Below are positions 12,271 through 25,104 of a DNA stretch of 64,000 nt, in pieces; position 1 is the stretch's first letter; every line of letters begins with the position of its first letter. Source of the stretch: Azadirachta indica. Lineage: Eukaryota; Streptophyta; Magnoliopsida; Sapindales; Meliaceae. Where the stretch lies: assembly GCA_022749755.1 (NCBI GenBank), contig CM040440.1, forward strand, positions 19,145,269 to 19,209,268, read 5' to 3'. Made by a program: the position numbers and the translations under genes. The notes under the pieces are model-generated. The model saw only the letters and a list, made by a program, of their open reading frames with translations. It did not search any database and was not told the DNA's origin.

Positions 12271-12314
12271 ATGGCTGGCAGTAATGAAGTCAACCTTAAT
12301 GAATCTAAGGTATT

Positions 12315-12354
<40 letters not shown>

Positions 12355-14053
12355 TTTTCTGTTTTCCTTTCTTAGGCTTCTTTTCTTTTGTTTTATAAGC
12401 TAATTTCTGCTGAAATGTTTGATTTGTTTTGATGGGTTTGCTTGATTTCGTCAATCTTATGTGTTAGACAGAGTATTTGGCTTTTGTGAAGCTGGTTTCA
12501 CTTGATTTGGAGCTAAACAATGCAATTTTTTGTTATTGTTTTAAGGATTTGACTTGTTTGAACTTCTAGTTCCGGTTATTATTCTTTGAGTTTCTCTTAA
12601 GTCGTTTGTTTTTCGTTAATTACGAGTTACAAGGTGGTATAACTTCAGAGGTTCAAATAATTTAAGATTTCCTTCTATTTTCCCCATATTGGGGTTAGTT
12701 TGTTGGTTTAGAAAGTCGAGCTTTGAGCATGTCCATTTAATTTTGCACAAAAGTTTAGTTTTTTTTTTACTCTGATTTGAAGTATTATGAGTTGTATTTA
12801 GGCCCACCCTGTTTCTCCGTTCTTTCCTTTTGCTGTTTGTGTATTCTTCGTCTAACGATTTCTTGCTGTTCTGGTGGGGTTTTCAGGCTGTAAACTTCTC
12901 CCTCGATTGGTTTATATTTTTGTTGTTTTCTTTAATCTTTGTGATGTATTTGATTAATCTGGTTCTGAATAAATGTCTTGACGATAAAGCTTTATGAATG
13001 GTAATAGTTGATAGATAAAACTTCTAACTCGATCGCTTCTTTTTTCTTCTTTTCTAGAGGGTTGTTCCACTCAATACATGGGTCCTCATTTCAAATTTCA
13101 AGCTAGCTTACAATCTCCTTCGGCGACCAGATGGAACCTTTAACCGGGACTTGGCAGAGTTCCTGGACCGCAAAGTTCCAGCCAACACCATTCCAGTTGA
13201 TGGAGTTTTCTCCTTTGATCATGTTGATCGAGCCACTGGTCTTCTTAACAGGGTTTTCCAGCCTGCCCCGCATAACGAGGCTCAATGGGGCATTGTAGAG
13301 CTTGAAAAGCCTTTGAGTACTACTGAAATTGTCCCGGTTATTATCTTCTTCCATGGTGGAAGTTTCACCCATTCTTCTGCCAATAGTGCTATCTATGATA
13401 CCTTCTGCCGCCGCCTTGTTAACATTTGCAAGGCTGTTGTGGTCTCTGTAAATTACCGTCGATCACCTGAATACAGGTATCCATGTGCATATGATGATGG
13501 GTGGGCTGCTCTTAAGTGGGTGAAATCAAGAACTTGGCTACAAAGTGGAAAGGATTCTAAGGTTTATGTTTACTTGGCTGGTGATAGTTCTGGTGGTAAT
13601 ATAGCGCACCATGTTGCAGTAAGGGCAGCTGAAGCAGAGGTTGAAGTATTGGGAAATATTCTTCTTCATCCAATGTTTGGTGGAGAAAAGCGAACTGAAT
13701 CGGAGAGCAGACTGGATGGGAAATACTTCGTTACAATACAGGACCGCAACTGGTACTGGAGAGCCTATCTACCTGAGGGGGAAGATAGAGACCATCCAGC
13801 ATGTAATCCATTTGGCCCTAGGGGAAAAAGTCTTGAAGGTCTCAAGTTCCCTAAAAGTCTTGTTGTCGTGGCTGGTTTAGATCTTGTTCAAGACTGGCAA
13901 TTGGCTTACGTTGAAGGGCTGAAGAAAGCTGGTCAAGATGTGAAACTCCTTTTCCTGAAGGAGGCCACGATTGGTTTCTACTTCTTGCCGAACAATGATC
14001 ACTTCTATTGCCTCATGGAGGAGATAAAGAACTTCGTGAATCCTAACTGTTAA
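12271..14053 (+). CDS. GID1B: Gibberellin receptor GID1 (GID1B-like)
   Basis: Soluble nuclear/cytosolic gibberellin receptor. Gibberellin-bound GID1 recruits DELLA repressors for SCF ubiquitination. Exon 1 is 12271-12309 (MAGSNEVNLNESK) and exon 2 is 13058-14053, joined in phase 0, giving 344 residues, close to Arabidopsis GID1A (345). One intron right after the N-terminal segment is the family pattern. The start is fixed by the conserved MAGSNEVNL lid, which would be lost from exon 2 alone. It has the hormone-sensitive-lipase fold marks: oxyanion HGG at 112-114, GDSSGG with Ser191 and Asp288. The catalytic His is replaced by Ile318 (ATIGFY), as in true receptors, which explains loss of hydrolase activity. 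SFTHSSANSAIYDTF and YFLPNNDHFY point to the GID1B clade rather than A/C, though the tail is shorter than in Arabidopsis GID1B. Intron 1 begins with a (CT)n tract (12317-12346). Confidence 0.95.
12317..12346 (+). repeat. (CT)n microsatellite at the start of GID1 intron 1
   Basis: About 15 CT units followed by a T run, starting only 7 nt after the exon 1 donor (GT at 12310-12311). Confidence 0.9.
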
Positions 14054-14600
14054 TAATCCAATTAACCTTAACTACAGGCAACCTTACATAATAGAAGTTT
14101 GACATTTCACTCGGGTTTTTTTTTTTTTTTTCCTCTTTTCGAAGTCATGGTGTGTAGCTATAAGTTTGTGTAGTATTACTTCTTACCGAGTTACCAAGCA
14201 AGGTGGTGACCGTGAGTTCTGCATCTTTGGGACTGGTTGTTCTTGCGCTGCCAAATGGAGCCTATGGCCTATGTTATTCGTGGTGGATAAAGGTAATCTA
14301 CCTAAAGGCTTTCGGTTCAAAGGATCAGAACTTGTTAATTTGATTTGGCGGGAGCCACAGCTTACCCCTGGTTAACTTCCGGCCACGAGTAACGGGTATA
14401 GAGAAAGTGTGGGGGTAATATTTGGTGGTTTATCAATTGGTTTTAGTAAGTTGGTAATTTGTAAACACTAATTTCAAAACATGAACTGGAATATATGTCC
14501 ATCTTGCTATGGATTTGTATGTTATACTTGTGTTATGAACTATATAAAGATTTTGTTTTTTAGTTATAAATTTTCTGTGTCTCTCTTGACTATCGGAACC
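14054..14600 (+). other. Probable 3' UTR of the GID1 gene
   Basis: Sequence after the GID1 stop keeps a genic base composition to about 14400-14600, including a T run at 14117-14132. Its open frames are short and unrecognised. The polyadenylation point was not determined. Confidence 0.45.
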
Positions 14601-17600
14601 AATTTTGTACCATTAGTTATTTCTTTTCTTTGCCCCTTCCGTTATTGCAAGTCGCGAAGATGGTGCATTTCTTTCTAAGGTTTTCCCCAGAACGTTGCCC
14701 CTTGGGTTGACTTTGTGACGTGTGAAACGGCAATTTAAGCACATTCATTCTGTCTGTTGTTACTTTTTGAGAGCGATATGCAGAGGAAGTTTCCCTGGAA
14801 ACCTGTTTACAAGGAGAAATGGTAGTGAATAGTGATATTGAGTACCAAATTCAAGTACCAAAGCATGGGAAACACTGTTTGCATCAACGTGCCCCGCCGA
14901 TAGTGGTGCTTCTTTATTCAAAGAAGTGGCTTGAAATTTTGACACAAGTTCAACTGTAATATTACAGGTTGTTCAGTTCAAACTTGATAGTTAAAAATCC
15001 CACTTTGATCAGCCGTTCTGACTGTATCCCATTTAGGATTTTAGAGCTGAAATTGACTTCATAAAGGCAATACCAATGGGAATTGGGATGTGTCATGCGG
15101 CTTGTGGCGTGTGGCGTGTGGCGTGGCGGACCATCTCAGTGTGTCCCAGACCCAGAACCAGAACCAAATCCTATCCACCAAAAAATTCAAAAAATAAAAA
15201 ATAAAAAAAAAATGATAGGACACAAGTCTAAATCATGGATTTGGACATGGGTTTTTGATTAAATCCAGTGTGAGTCATGATTGCCAAAGCGTAGATAGGT
15301 TTGTTTGGAATTAGGGATAATAGCAAAACAGAGGAATTTTGGCCAATTCTTGTAATGAAAGGGGGAAACCCCGTCTAACTTTGTAGTGGTTGGAAATTTT
15401 GGAGCTACTCTCTCAGAGTCTTAGTCAGTATTAGGGACCACTTTGAAACTCTACTCTTCAAGAAATCAATTAGTTTAATAATATCATTAATTAAAAATAA
15501 TTAACATTTAAGTTGCTGTAGGGTATTTGCTTTTAAAGGTTTTAATGGAACAGCTAAGCTTTGGACAGGGACATGGAACCCTGTCTTTAATTGACTATGT
15601 ATTGTAGGTCTTTTGGCATTTTGCTTAGAATATATGCTTTCCCCCCTTTAGTTTGCATCTGTCAATCACCAAAATATTCACTTTGGTTTTTTTTTTTTGT
15701 AACTCTTTCTTGCGTTGATTAAATTGGCTTTGCTTTTTAATGTTTTGTCTTATTATCAACCGTCCCTTGTTAAATTAGCTGCTTAGCTTAGGTTAGCTTA
15801 GCCCTTGAAAATTATTTGGGATTCTATTCTTTCAAATACGACAAGGTGGAGTCATTGTCAACGAATGGCTTTTGTTAAATCACCATTATGGACAAAATTC
15901 CTCCTGCATTTGTATTGCTTTTGTCCTCTTTTGCTACCCATTTTTATATCCATTCGCCCTCTTGTCTTTGCGGTTTCTGCCTGTTCACACTTGTATTTTC
16001 CTCCTAACTTAGATTTCTCTCTTCATTGCTATAGCTATACCCTATTTATATTTTACATATATATAATACATATTATTCAAATGATAATGCCATGAAAATA
16101 GATTGACAGGAGATCAATTTTGGAAGCTAATCAAACGTCGGAAGAATGCAATACAATACAATACAAGAAAGGATGACTAAGCAAAATTAACAAGAAAAGG
16201 AAAAAGATATTGGGAGGAGGAACGAAAGATTGTGACACAAAAAAATGTTTTAACGAAATTGCCTACCTGCACTGCACTCCACTCGTCTGAAAAATACACC
16301 ACAAACTGCAAGAATGGCTGACAGATTAGATGCACGTCGAAAAAGATAGATTATTATGTTAATTGTACGTAAATCAATCCCTGATTAAAGCTCTTGCGTC
16401 ATGTATGAATGAAACTTAAAGAATAATAGTACATAAAAATAATAATTAGTAATAATATTAACAACAATTTCTTATGATTAAATATATTGTACACCTTTTT
16501 TTTTATTTTTTTATTTTTTTATTTTTTTATTTTTATCCAAAGCAAAGAGAAAATAGTGGTAAAAAATTTTGAAATCCAACCACAATTGCAAGACAAAAAC
16601 TTAACCAAGAACTTCCTTTTTGTTTTGTTTTATTATTTATAATTTTTTCACTTTTGATGTGGTTTGGTCAAAAGCAAAAGTAGCGGGTAGGTATGTAGCA
16701 CTGCGGTGGTGTGTTCGAAGATAGATTTCTCACATGCCCACAACGCCAGATTCTTCAGAATTTAGACCACCGACCACCATTTTTCTTGGCATCTGTTCTT
16801 GCCCCGCCCATTGAATGTATGTTTCATAAGACGTACAGATGAAGTAAAACTAAACAAATGCAGAGATACTCCAACACTCTCAAATTAACTGAATCCTTCA
16901 GATTAATATTTGCGGGCAGTACAAAAATTTTCTTCTAACACGTTTGTTGATATGGTAATAGCATTTTCAGTACAATGTTATATCATTTTAAACTTTTGAG
17001 TTTGATTCCGACATGATTGAAAAAGACCTGTTCAGTTCGTGTTTTGCTGGGGGTGATTGGGAAGCAAAAGGGGGGCTTACCCAGATATGCTACATTCAAT
17101 GCAGGGAACCACAATGGTAATATGTAGCATGATTTACAGTTTCCCCACGACCAAATTCCATGAACATTGGCTTTCCTGGCTTCTCCTAAACGAGACAGCA
17201 AATTAGATCTAGTTATGTATGTGTGTCCCATATTCCATTCCAGTAGAATCCTTGCTGGGGAATATTAACTATTAAGCCGATCGTCAATGCTCGTCATTTG
17301 TCTACGTGCACATATTATTATAAACGTGGCACATCATTCAACCGAAAAATAAGGGTTCTTGAAATGTTTTTTATGACAGTGAGGCATGCGATCCATTGCT
17401 CACTCCTAGACAGACAAAGAGTCCCAACTTCCAAGACAAACAATGAGCTTAATCATCATTCATGCATCTACAATCACTTGGGTCAATGTCTAAAGAAACT
17501 GCACAAATCGCATTTGATTAAGAGCATGCTTAATTACGGTAACTTTAAAAACACAACTAAAAAAGATTTTAACAAACAATAACTTTTAGTTAGAATCCAT

Positions 17601-18960
17601 TCATTATGATGTCATTATACATCAGCTGTTACTCTACTTCCACCTCAATTCCAAACAAACCTCAACTAGATGATACGGCTTCGTAAGAAATCTAATGATA
17701 GATTTATGGGTTATTCAGTTCAAGCCAATTTACTTTTTAGATTAGTAAAACTATGAGAAAAAGGCAGACATATTTGAATAGGCTAATCTGAAACAGAGGT
17801 TACAATAACACAACAATATAAAAATACACGGAGGAAACCAGCAAATCAGTGGATTAAATATTAAATATTCACCTAAGATTACTCGACAATGCTCTACAAA
17901 ATCCAATGACAGCACAATTTTATTCAAAGCGTCACATGAATAAGAGAGTGATGAAATTGTACAGAGATGCAGTGGGAACAGAGATATGATAAAATCATGT
18001 GAATCATTGCTCAAGCAGCAATAAATCCCCAATCTGCAAGTCTCAAACAAAATAAACATTGAGGAGAAAATGAGATATCCTTTCCCTGGTCCAAACTCAT
18101 AAAAGCATCCCAGCATTACAATTCATTTTATTGCATGAAGAAGACATTTTATAACTGAGGATGCTTCAATTAGAAACTCTAGCTTGTGAGGGTGAAAAGC
18201 CTCAGGCACTGGAAGAAAGAGAATTCTTGAATTTGAATCACAAAAATCAGCACCAATGTAATACTTTAGAACATAACATTTATAAAAGAGCTCCAGCAAT
18301 AGGGAGAATTTATACCATTGATTTGTAGTACAAAAATGTAACCTTCCAAGATGTATCTTTAAGAGTCACCTCCAGCCCTTAAGTGTAGGACTTATGTTCC
18401 TGAGAAACAACAATAATTAGCTTAAAATCTTGCAAGCTTAACCACAGATATTATTACGTCCTCAGTCTAGGGCAAAAATTGCTTCCCTTCTCTGTCCTCT
18501 AACTATTCTACAAAATTAAGTCAATATAGTCAAAAATATAAGATTCAGGCTGGTGTTTTTGAACAAAAATATACCATCTTGCACATCCTGGTGAATTTTA
18601 TTTCAAGTTCTACAAAACCATTCAGCATACTGGTGGGCTTGGTCCATCAAACAATGTCTTTAACCCTCTGCAATAAAATGAATCATCAATCAATCATTTA
18701 AGCAACAACAAAAGGACCACAATAAATAACTGAATATATTTTCAAGAATGAGCATTCACATGGTTCAGCCAAACAACAGCATCCGACAAAAATTTCAACG
18801 CTAACAGCATATGTAAAAGGTTTTCAGCAAGAAATCCAGTCAGTACTTAACCCCTGCAGATTGATGCCCCATGATTTTGTTTATTAGAAGTCTATTAGGG
18901 CTGAATCTGTAACAAATACTTTTAAAAAACTTAACAAGTGAGTAGCACAAGATTGTTTTA
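14601..18960. other. Long intergenic stretch, no gene seen
   Basis: I see only short unrelated frames. Notable low-complexity parts are a GTGTGGCGT-type repeat near 15107-15125, (GCTTA)-like units at about 15780-15803 and a T-rich TTTTTTTA array at 16496-16537. Part of the region beyond 17700 could be untranslated sequence of the minus-strand PPR gene, but nothing proves it. Confidence 0.5.
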
Positions 18961-19132
18961 GGGTATATTTGAAACTGTTATGTTTCTACTTAAAAAGCAT
19001 AACATTTTAAGTATTTGATAAATACCAATTTTTAGTGAAGACCACGGACTTTTCTATTTATATTTGACATTTATGATTCTTTCAGACAATAGCTTAACTT
19101 CAAAGCACAACATCTCAATCCCAAACATACCA
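18961..19132. mobile_element. MITE-like element with imperfect terminal inverted repeats
   Basis: The left end GGGTATATTTGAAACTG and the right end, read in reverse complement (TGGTATGTTTGGGATTG), match at most positions over about 20 bp. The 172-bp interior is AT-rich without an ORF. Ends of the GGTATGTTTGG type are common in plant Tourist/hAT-derived MITEs. A target duplication is not clear (TTA on the left, TAA on the right), so the superfamily is left open. Confidence 0.5.
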
Positions 19133-21138
19133 TAATTGGTGGATTTTTATGTAAGGCAGAGATTGAGTTCCTCGTAAAAGAATATTCAAGGCAGAAGAAC
19201 ATACGGGTTAACTCAAGGAATAAAATATTATTATTTCACTGTCTTCAGGGCCAAAATAAAAAGAGAGGGAACCAAATTGAAATCCACAGGTCAGACAATT
19301 GTGTCAATGGAAAAATATGTTTGAGATGTAATATACATCAGAAATTGCTGGCATTCACACTGAAATATGTATATCATTTAAGGGCAGAAAATTCTGAGCT
19401 AGTAAAATATTAACTGAACATAGAGTGCCAGGAATCAGATACACCACATGCTCATGAAAGCATTTGTGTTTAACTTAGGATTGAGTACATTTTAATAAGG
19501 ACAAATAATTTCTTATCGGAATGACATGAGTCAACATTCTTCAGAGAAATATATATTTGCTTACACTTAAAGCGGTAGAAATAAACTGGTCTCAAAGCTA
19601 GTCCATCAATTCTTAAATTATCCAATCACCACTATCAATTATCAGACTATGGCTTACACAAACAACCATTTGTTTCAGAAAACCAGAGTAACTCCTACAC
19701 TACACTTGCCAATTAAGCAAAGAAGATAAAGGTAGACACCATGAATCCTCTACCTCTTTCTTCTATTCACTCTGTAGTTATATATAAATTCCTGAATCTC
19801 GCTTCCACACCCCAAAAGAAGAGAGCCTATTTTAGTTAATAATCACCAATGCAGTACTCGGTGAGTTTTATGTTGTGTGAAATCATATTCCAAAAATTAG
19901 CAGCTAAGAAGTCCTAATAGAATGAATGAAATCTAAAAATAGCTGAGGATGATATTATGAGTCAATAACTGAATGGGAAGTGAAGGGACAAGTATTAATA
20001 ATAAAAGGTTCATGTACCAAGAAAGATGAAATGAATTTTAACAGACAACCCAATTTTCGACGACAAAGAAAGAAAAAATAAAGCAATTTAATATCATTGA
20101 AATATTACATTGAATAAGTAAGGGCACATTCATCATTGTTTTTCAGTTAGTGATTTCATAAAACAAAAATAAAAATGAAAATGGTGGTTTGATTGATGTT
20201 TCCAGAGTTCCAAGAATGAGCTTTGTAACATTTTCCAAAAACTATATTATAACAACGAGAACTACAAAACTCATTTGATAGAAATATTTTAAAGAATTGT
20301 ATTTCAATAAATTAATTTCACAAAATATCATGTAATAGTTAAAATAATACATGAATTTGATTAATCTAAATTGTTTAAGACAAAAACATTAACTATAGTT
20401 GTATTTTCCTTTTTACTTTTTTAAAAAGTCTTGTTAAATTATAAATTGACAGAAAATAAAATTAGTATAGGACATCATCCTCAATACAATTTCACATATA
20501 TAATATTTAATTTTATATAACACTGTTATCTAATAATAATGATACATTATTATTGATAATTAAATGGTAATAGTAATAATCTCTAAACCATAGTTTGCAT
20601 ATTATTTTTCAAATACACGGAAAACAACTAAATGTTATTTCTACTTTATGGTTAAAAAGTTCTATTGCTAGCAAATGAAAATGGCAACATGGAATGTAAA
20701 ACAGTAATGAATGGGCCCTAATCTTTGGATGAAATGGACTTGAAACATTTTTTATTTCTCTACTCTCTACCACAATCTCTTTATAACTTTCACAACCATA
20801 GCATGCTGTCATCTCTAAATGGGCTTTCTTACGTTAACTTTTTAATTTCATGATTTAAACTTCAAAATCAATTAGATAGCTTCCATGCATATCTACTGAT
20901 TCGCGACAAAGGGTAATATCAATGATAAACATCACGAACAAATACAGCTACCAACAAGTTGAGACTAACAAGGACATAATACTAAGTATTTATAAAAGGC
21001 TAAACATGAGAAAAAAATGTGTACCTATAAATTATTTGAATCTGAATCCATCTTATAGATAATGAACCATTCAAAAAGATGCCTGAGTGCTTTCTCCAAC
21101 TTCTAGAGCATCATATGCTGCTGCATGAATTGTTTACA
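19133..21138. other. Region downstream of the PPR gene, no gene seen
   Basis: AT-rich DNA with no supported coding region. It probably includes the 3' UTR of the minus-strand PPR gene next to 21138, whose end was not located. Confidence 0.45.
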
Positions 21139-23116
21139 TTATGATGGAAAAGCATCCACAGGAACATCATACCCATACTTGCACATTAATCCTAAAACTT
21201 GCTTGACCTTATGTCTTTGACCGCACATTGAGTAGGCATTGTACATTATCCAAAATGTCTTTTTAGAGCGGTCAATTCTATAATTCTCCATCTCTTTAAG
21301 GACACTTTCCATTTCTTCTAGGCGCTCCTCTGCTGCATACATGACCATTTTACAGTGATAAAGGGACCGGCAGATTCTCCATCCAGCACTTTCAGCACGC
21401 TTCACAAAGTTTGCCAGCTTGTCCACTGCATTGCATCGGAAATAACTTGCAATAATGGACCTCATGATACTAGCTGTTGTTACAGACGTCTTATGATCAA
21501 ATGCATCATTTATTGATTTTTCCATTCGCTCTAAACAATCCTCTTGAGCATAAACCTTAATCAATAGCACATTCAACCAAGGCCGATACTCATTTTCTGG
21601 AATAAGCCTCATTAAAGCCTCAATCTTTTTAATTCGATCTTTGACACTACTCTTACAATATGCACAAATCATGGCTCGGATTAATGGAATTTCCTTAACA
21701 TCAACGTAATATTTTACCAGTCCATACATCTCTTCCATCCGATCTAAATTACCTGAATGTGCATAACCTCTAAGCATTAGCAAGTAGGTACTAGTGTCTG
21801 GCTTCACAGGCCCAGCCTCCATCATCTGAAAAGTTTTTTCCATACTATCCCACATCCAGGCAGTCACGTATCCAGCAATTAGATTATTATAGGTGAACAC
21901 ATTCGGGGAGAGATTTGAGTCCTTTATTTCCTGAAAAGTCGCCTCCATATGATCAACTAACAACAAGCGACCAAAAACTGATATGAGAATGTTATATGTT
22001 ACAATTGACGGACGAATATTTGTTTCCTTTTTCAAGTCCCGAAACAATGACTGACATTTGTCAACAAGACCATTAAACATATACGCACTCATTAAAGCAT
22101 TATAAGTAATGGTTCTCTTAAGACGCTTGTTTGTAGCCTCATCAAATAGCTCAACTGCAAGGTCTATATTCTTAATTTTCCCAGCAAGAGTAATACCCTT
22201 GGCATATTCCTCCTTTGTCATTGGAGTACCACACTCAGCCTGCCTTCTCCTCCAATTAAAAACCTAAAAATCAAAAAGTAGATATACAATAAGACATAAT
22301 GCAATTGGGTCGAATTTAAAATAAAATTTTGAAAACTCTAGCAAAAAATTTTTCATGCCCAAGCATTTTGTAGCTCTCTAGTATTGTTTTTATGTAAAGA
22401 TAATTCCCACAAACTGAGAAGTGTTCAAACATTTCACTGAGATAAACTCGATCCAAATTACATGTTTTGAAACCCAAACCTGAATGCAAGCAACTTTCTG
22501 AAATTAAATAAAACAAAAAGATGTAAATCCAATTTACATGTTACTCAAAACAAAACAAGTTCAGTGGATATAACCCAAATCCCCATAATGTGAATGAAAA
22601 AATTAAGCCTGATCAATTAGCAAAATGCACGATAATACACAAAACTAACTGCATGACAGCGCCAAATGAACTACTTGTATAGATGCAAATAAATAAGCAA
22701 ACAAAAAGCAAGTTAATTGACATGTTATGAAATGAAAAGAGAAGCACCTCTGTCGCTAATTTAGGCGAGGAACCCAACTGGTTCATCAGCTCAACAAAAG
22801 CAGATCCATCAATATGCCTCCTGAAGAGAGACAAACCCTTGTCGTCCAAAACCCTATCCAAATCATCAACGTTTTCCACCAATTCGTCTCGTAAAACCGA
22901 CACCGTTCTGACCAGATCCTCCCTGACCCTCGTGTCCGGATAAGCCAACTTTTCGGTAAGCAATTTAATGACTCTAGTGAAGGCGCTGTTGGTTGTGGGC
23001 GCACAGAGGTCACGGGTAAATCTGTCATTAGGAGACTTGGTGAGGGTGAAGAGGAAAAGTGGGGACAGGGTTTTGGGTTTAGAGGCTACGTCTGAGAGTT
23101 TCCACACGCGCTTCAT
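21139..23116 (-). CDS. P-type pentatricopeptide repeat protein
   Basis: Two exons on the minus strand: 23116-22748 (123 codons) and 22263-21139 (374 codons plus stop), joined in phase 0 through a 484-bp intron (donor GAG|GTGCTT, acceptor TTTTTAG|GTTTTT), giving about 497 residues. Exon 1 starts MKRVWKLSD and has a basic, hydrophobic N-terminus compatible with an organelle transit peptide. Exon 2 carries tandem 35-residue PPR units, recognisable from their TYN starts: [24 protein letters not shown] and [10 protein letters not shown], then [14 protein letters not shown]. There is no DYW or E extension, so P class. P-type PPRs bind organellar RNA and assist stability, splicing or translation; the RNA target cannot be read here. 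It resembles the Arabidopsis At2g30780 type from memory, not verified. Confidence 0.88.
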
Positions 23117-24560
23117 TGTTCGGAAACCGATAAGGCGAGCATGATGCGATTAAAGATGCCTAGTTTCCTGCAATCAAGGTTGCATCTTGCTGCAACAGCA
23201 ACGTGTGAATCGTCCGCTGCCCGCTGGTTTAAGCCGACAAAAGACTCTGGTCCAGACGCCCCCGTTGAGTTGAGATTTGAGAATAAGATGATTTTTCTTT
23301 TTATTAATTAATTAACTATTTATTTATTTTATTTTAATTTAATTCACGTCGAAAGAAATTTATTTTTTGTGGAGAAAAATTATAATTTGATTCGTGGTTT
23401 TAAGACATAAATAATAATGTATTTTGTAATTATTATTAAAATATAAATAGAAATTTTCCATTCATTCAATATTATAAAACCTTTTCTTTTTTTTAAAAAA
23501 ATATTACATCATTTTATTTGTATCGGTCAAAATTCTTTTGAAGAGCCCTCTGAGAATGCGAACGTGACTGTGAATTTATATGCGCGAAATTGGGTGTGAA
23601 TGGAGCATGGTTGTTATTGCAGGCCAAGGAGCCCAATCTTAGAAATAGACTAGTGGAACTACGTGTTTGGACTTGACCCCACGTAACCAGCAGCAATTGG
23701 GCCTAGTGAATTGGGTTGTAATTATCATAACTTATTCCAATAAGAAAATGGAAGTAAGTTGTAACCTCTAATTACGCTCTTTTTTTTTCTTTTTTTTTAT
23801 ATAATCTGTTAATTATAAGCAAGTATCATCCAACTAAACTTCTCGGAAAAAGAAAAAGAAATCTTCGTTTTGGAGTTGGCTATCGAAGTATAATCATTAA
23901 TATTATCTGTTCAATCCAAGTAAGCGGGGCGTTAACACGTGTTAATGCCGCGGTCATTTAAAATCTAACCAAAATAAGAAGCAAAAAATAGTTATAGGCT
24001 GGGAGACAACACATGCTAATACCACCACTTAAAATCTAACCGAAAAAAAGGGTCCATATTTGTTTATTTATTTTTGATCCCGAATATGAATTTGAGTAAA
24101 TATATAAATCTTTTTTTTATTTTTTATTTTTATTTTTCAGCACCGATGTGATATGTCTGTCTATGTTTTTTTTTTTTTTTAAAGGAATGTGTCTGTCCAT
24201 GTTAAATTTCTAAATATGAGGATATGACTTAACCATTCAACTCTCTAAATTTATTTATTTATTTTACAATGAAGTTTTAGTTATTGGCAAAAGGTTATTG
24301 CTCATCAATTAACGACTAGCAGGAGTAGCAAAGGGCGATCCTGATTATTTAACGGACACGTGTCATCACGTAGGCGATCCCGCTACAAGCTTTCCCTAAC
24401 AAGGGACGTAGACCGTTCAGTGACCAAACGAATTAGCGTCGACAATCAACCATAATATAATAATAATATAATAATAATTACGATGAAAAGAAGACAAATA
24501 AGAGAGAGAGAAAACACTACAAATATCTGCTGCGTATTATCCATTGACATGAACAACATA
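23117..24560. other. Divergent intergenic region between the PPR and LEC14B-type genes
   Basis: About 1.5 kb separates the PPR start from the first untranslated exon of the WD40 gene. Both genes point outward, so the region probably holds both promoters. It contains T-rich tracts near 23780, 24110-24180 and the G-box palindrome at 24355-24364. No coding region seen. Confidence 0.55.
24355..24364. promoter_or_regulatory. 10-bp palindromic G-box GACACGTGTC
   Basis: A perfect palindrome containing CACGTG, closely followed by TCACGTAG. It lies about 270 bp before the splice donor of the first untranslated exon of the WD40 gene and about 1.2 kb before the PPR start codon. It is a candidate bZIP/bHLH site by motif only. 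Confidence 0.5.
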
Positions 24561-24998
24561 ATCTTAGTAATAATATTAACAAAGCGTCAAATCCAACGCA
24601 CAAATTGCGAGGATCCTAAATTCGGCAATAGTAGGTGAGTTCTGATTCTTGCTCTCTTTCTATACAGCTGCTGATTTCTTATCACGATTTCCAGCGGCGT
24701 CGTTTCTTAAGTAACTATATCTTTTTTTCGATTTTGAGCGGTGTGTGTGTTCTTTTCTTTTCTGTTTTCTTCTCTCTAGTTCGTTTTCATATTTAGACTA
24801 AAAAGGATTTTTTTTAGGTGAATTTCTGTCCAACTGCAATTTGTCGAGTGTTTAGAGAGATATTAAAGCTGATAAATCTCTGAGGAAAAATATTTTAGGA
24901 AATAATTTTTGTGCCATCATTTGTTATTTGGATTCTTACTGTTATTTGTTATTCTCGTTGTTATGTGGAAAAATTGGCTGATCATAGTGATCTTGCAG

Positions 24999-25104
24999 GA
25001 TGCAGATACTTTAAGCACCTGTATCAGGGTGATATGAAGGCTCAACATAGTTCTAAATGCTTAAGCAGCATTAATATTTCCAATCCAATGATTTTGAGTT
25101 AAAA
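24999..25104 (+). promoter_or_regulatory. 5' leader of the LEC14B-type gene with two uORFs
   Basis: A leader intron is supported by a donor at 24634/24635 (AATAGTAG|GTGAGT) and an acceptor before 24999 (TCTTGCAG|GATGCAG). The second leader exon holds a 4-codon uORF at 25000-25014 and a 22-codon uORF at 25034-25102 whose TAA ends two nucleotides before the main ATG at 25105. The close stop-start spacing suggests translational control of the main frame by reinitiation or leaky scanning; this is inference. Confidence 0.6.

Noticed and set aside
13151..13153. GID1 start inside exon 2
   Set aside because: The codon is TTG and the N-terminal lid, needed to close over gibberellin and bind DELLA, is encoded by exon 1 and the first part of exon 2.
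13103..13372. Minus-strand 89-codon frame
   Set aside because: It overlaps GID1 exon 2 on the opposite strand and has no family features.
16983..17231. Minus-strand 82-codon frame with mixed composition
   Set aside because: No recognisable motif, no splice partners and no leader or neighbour that supports it; probably chance.
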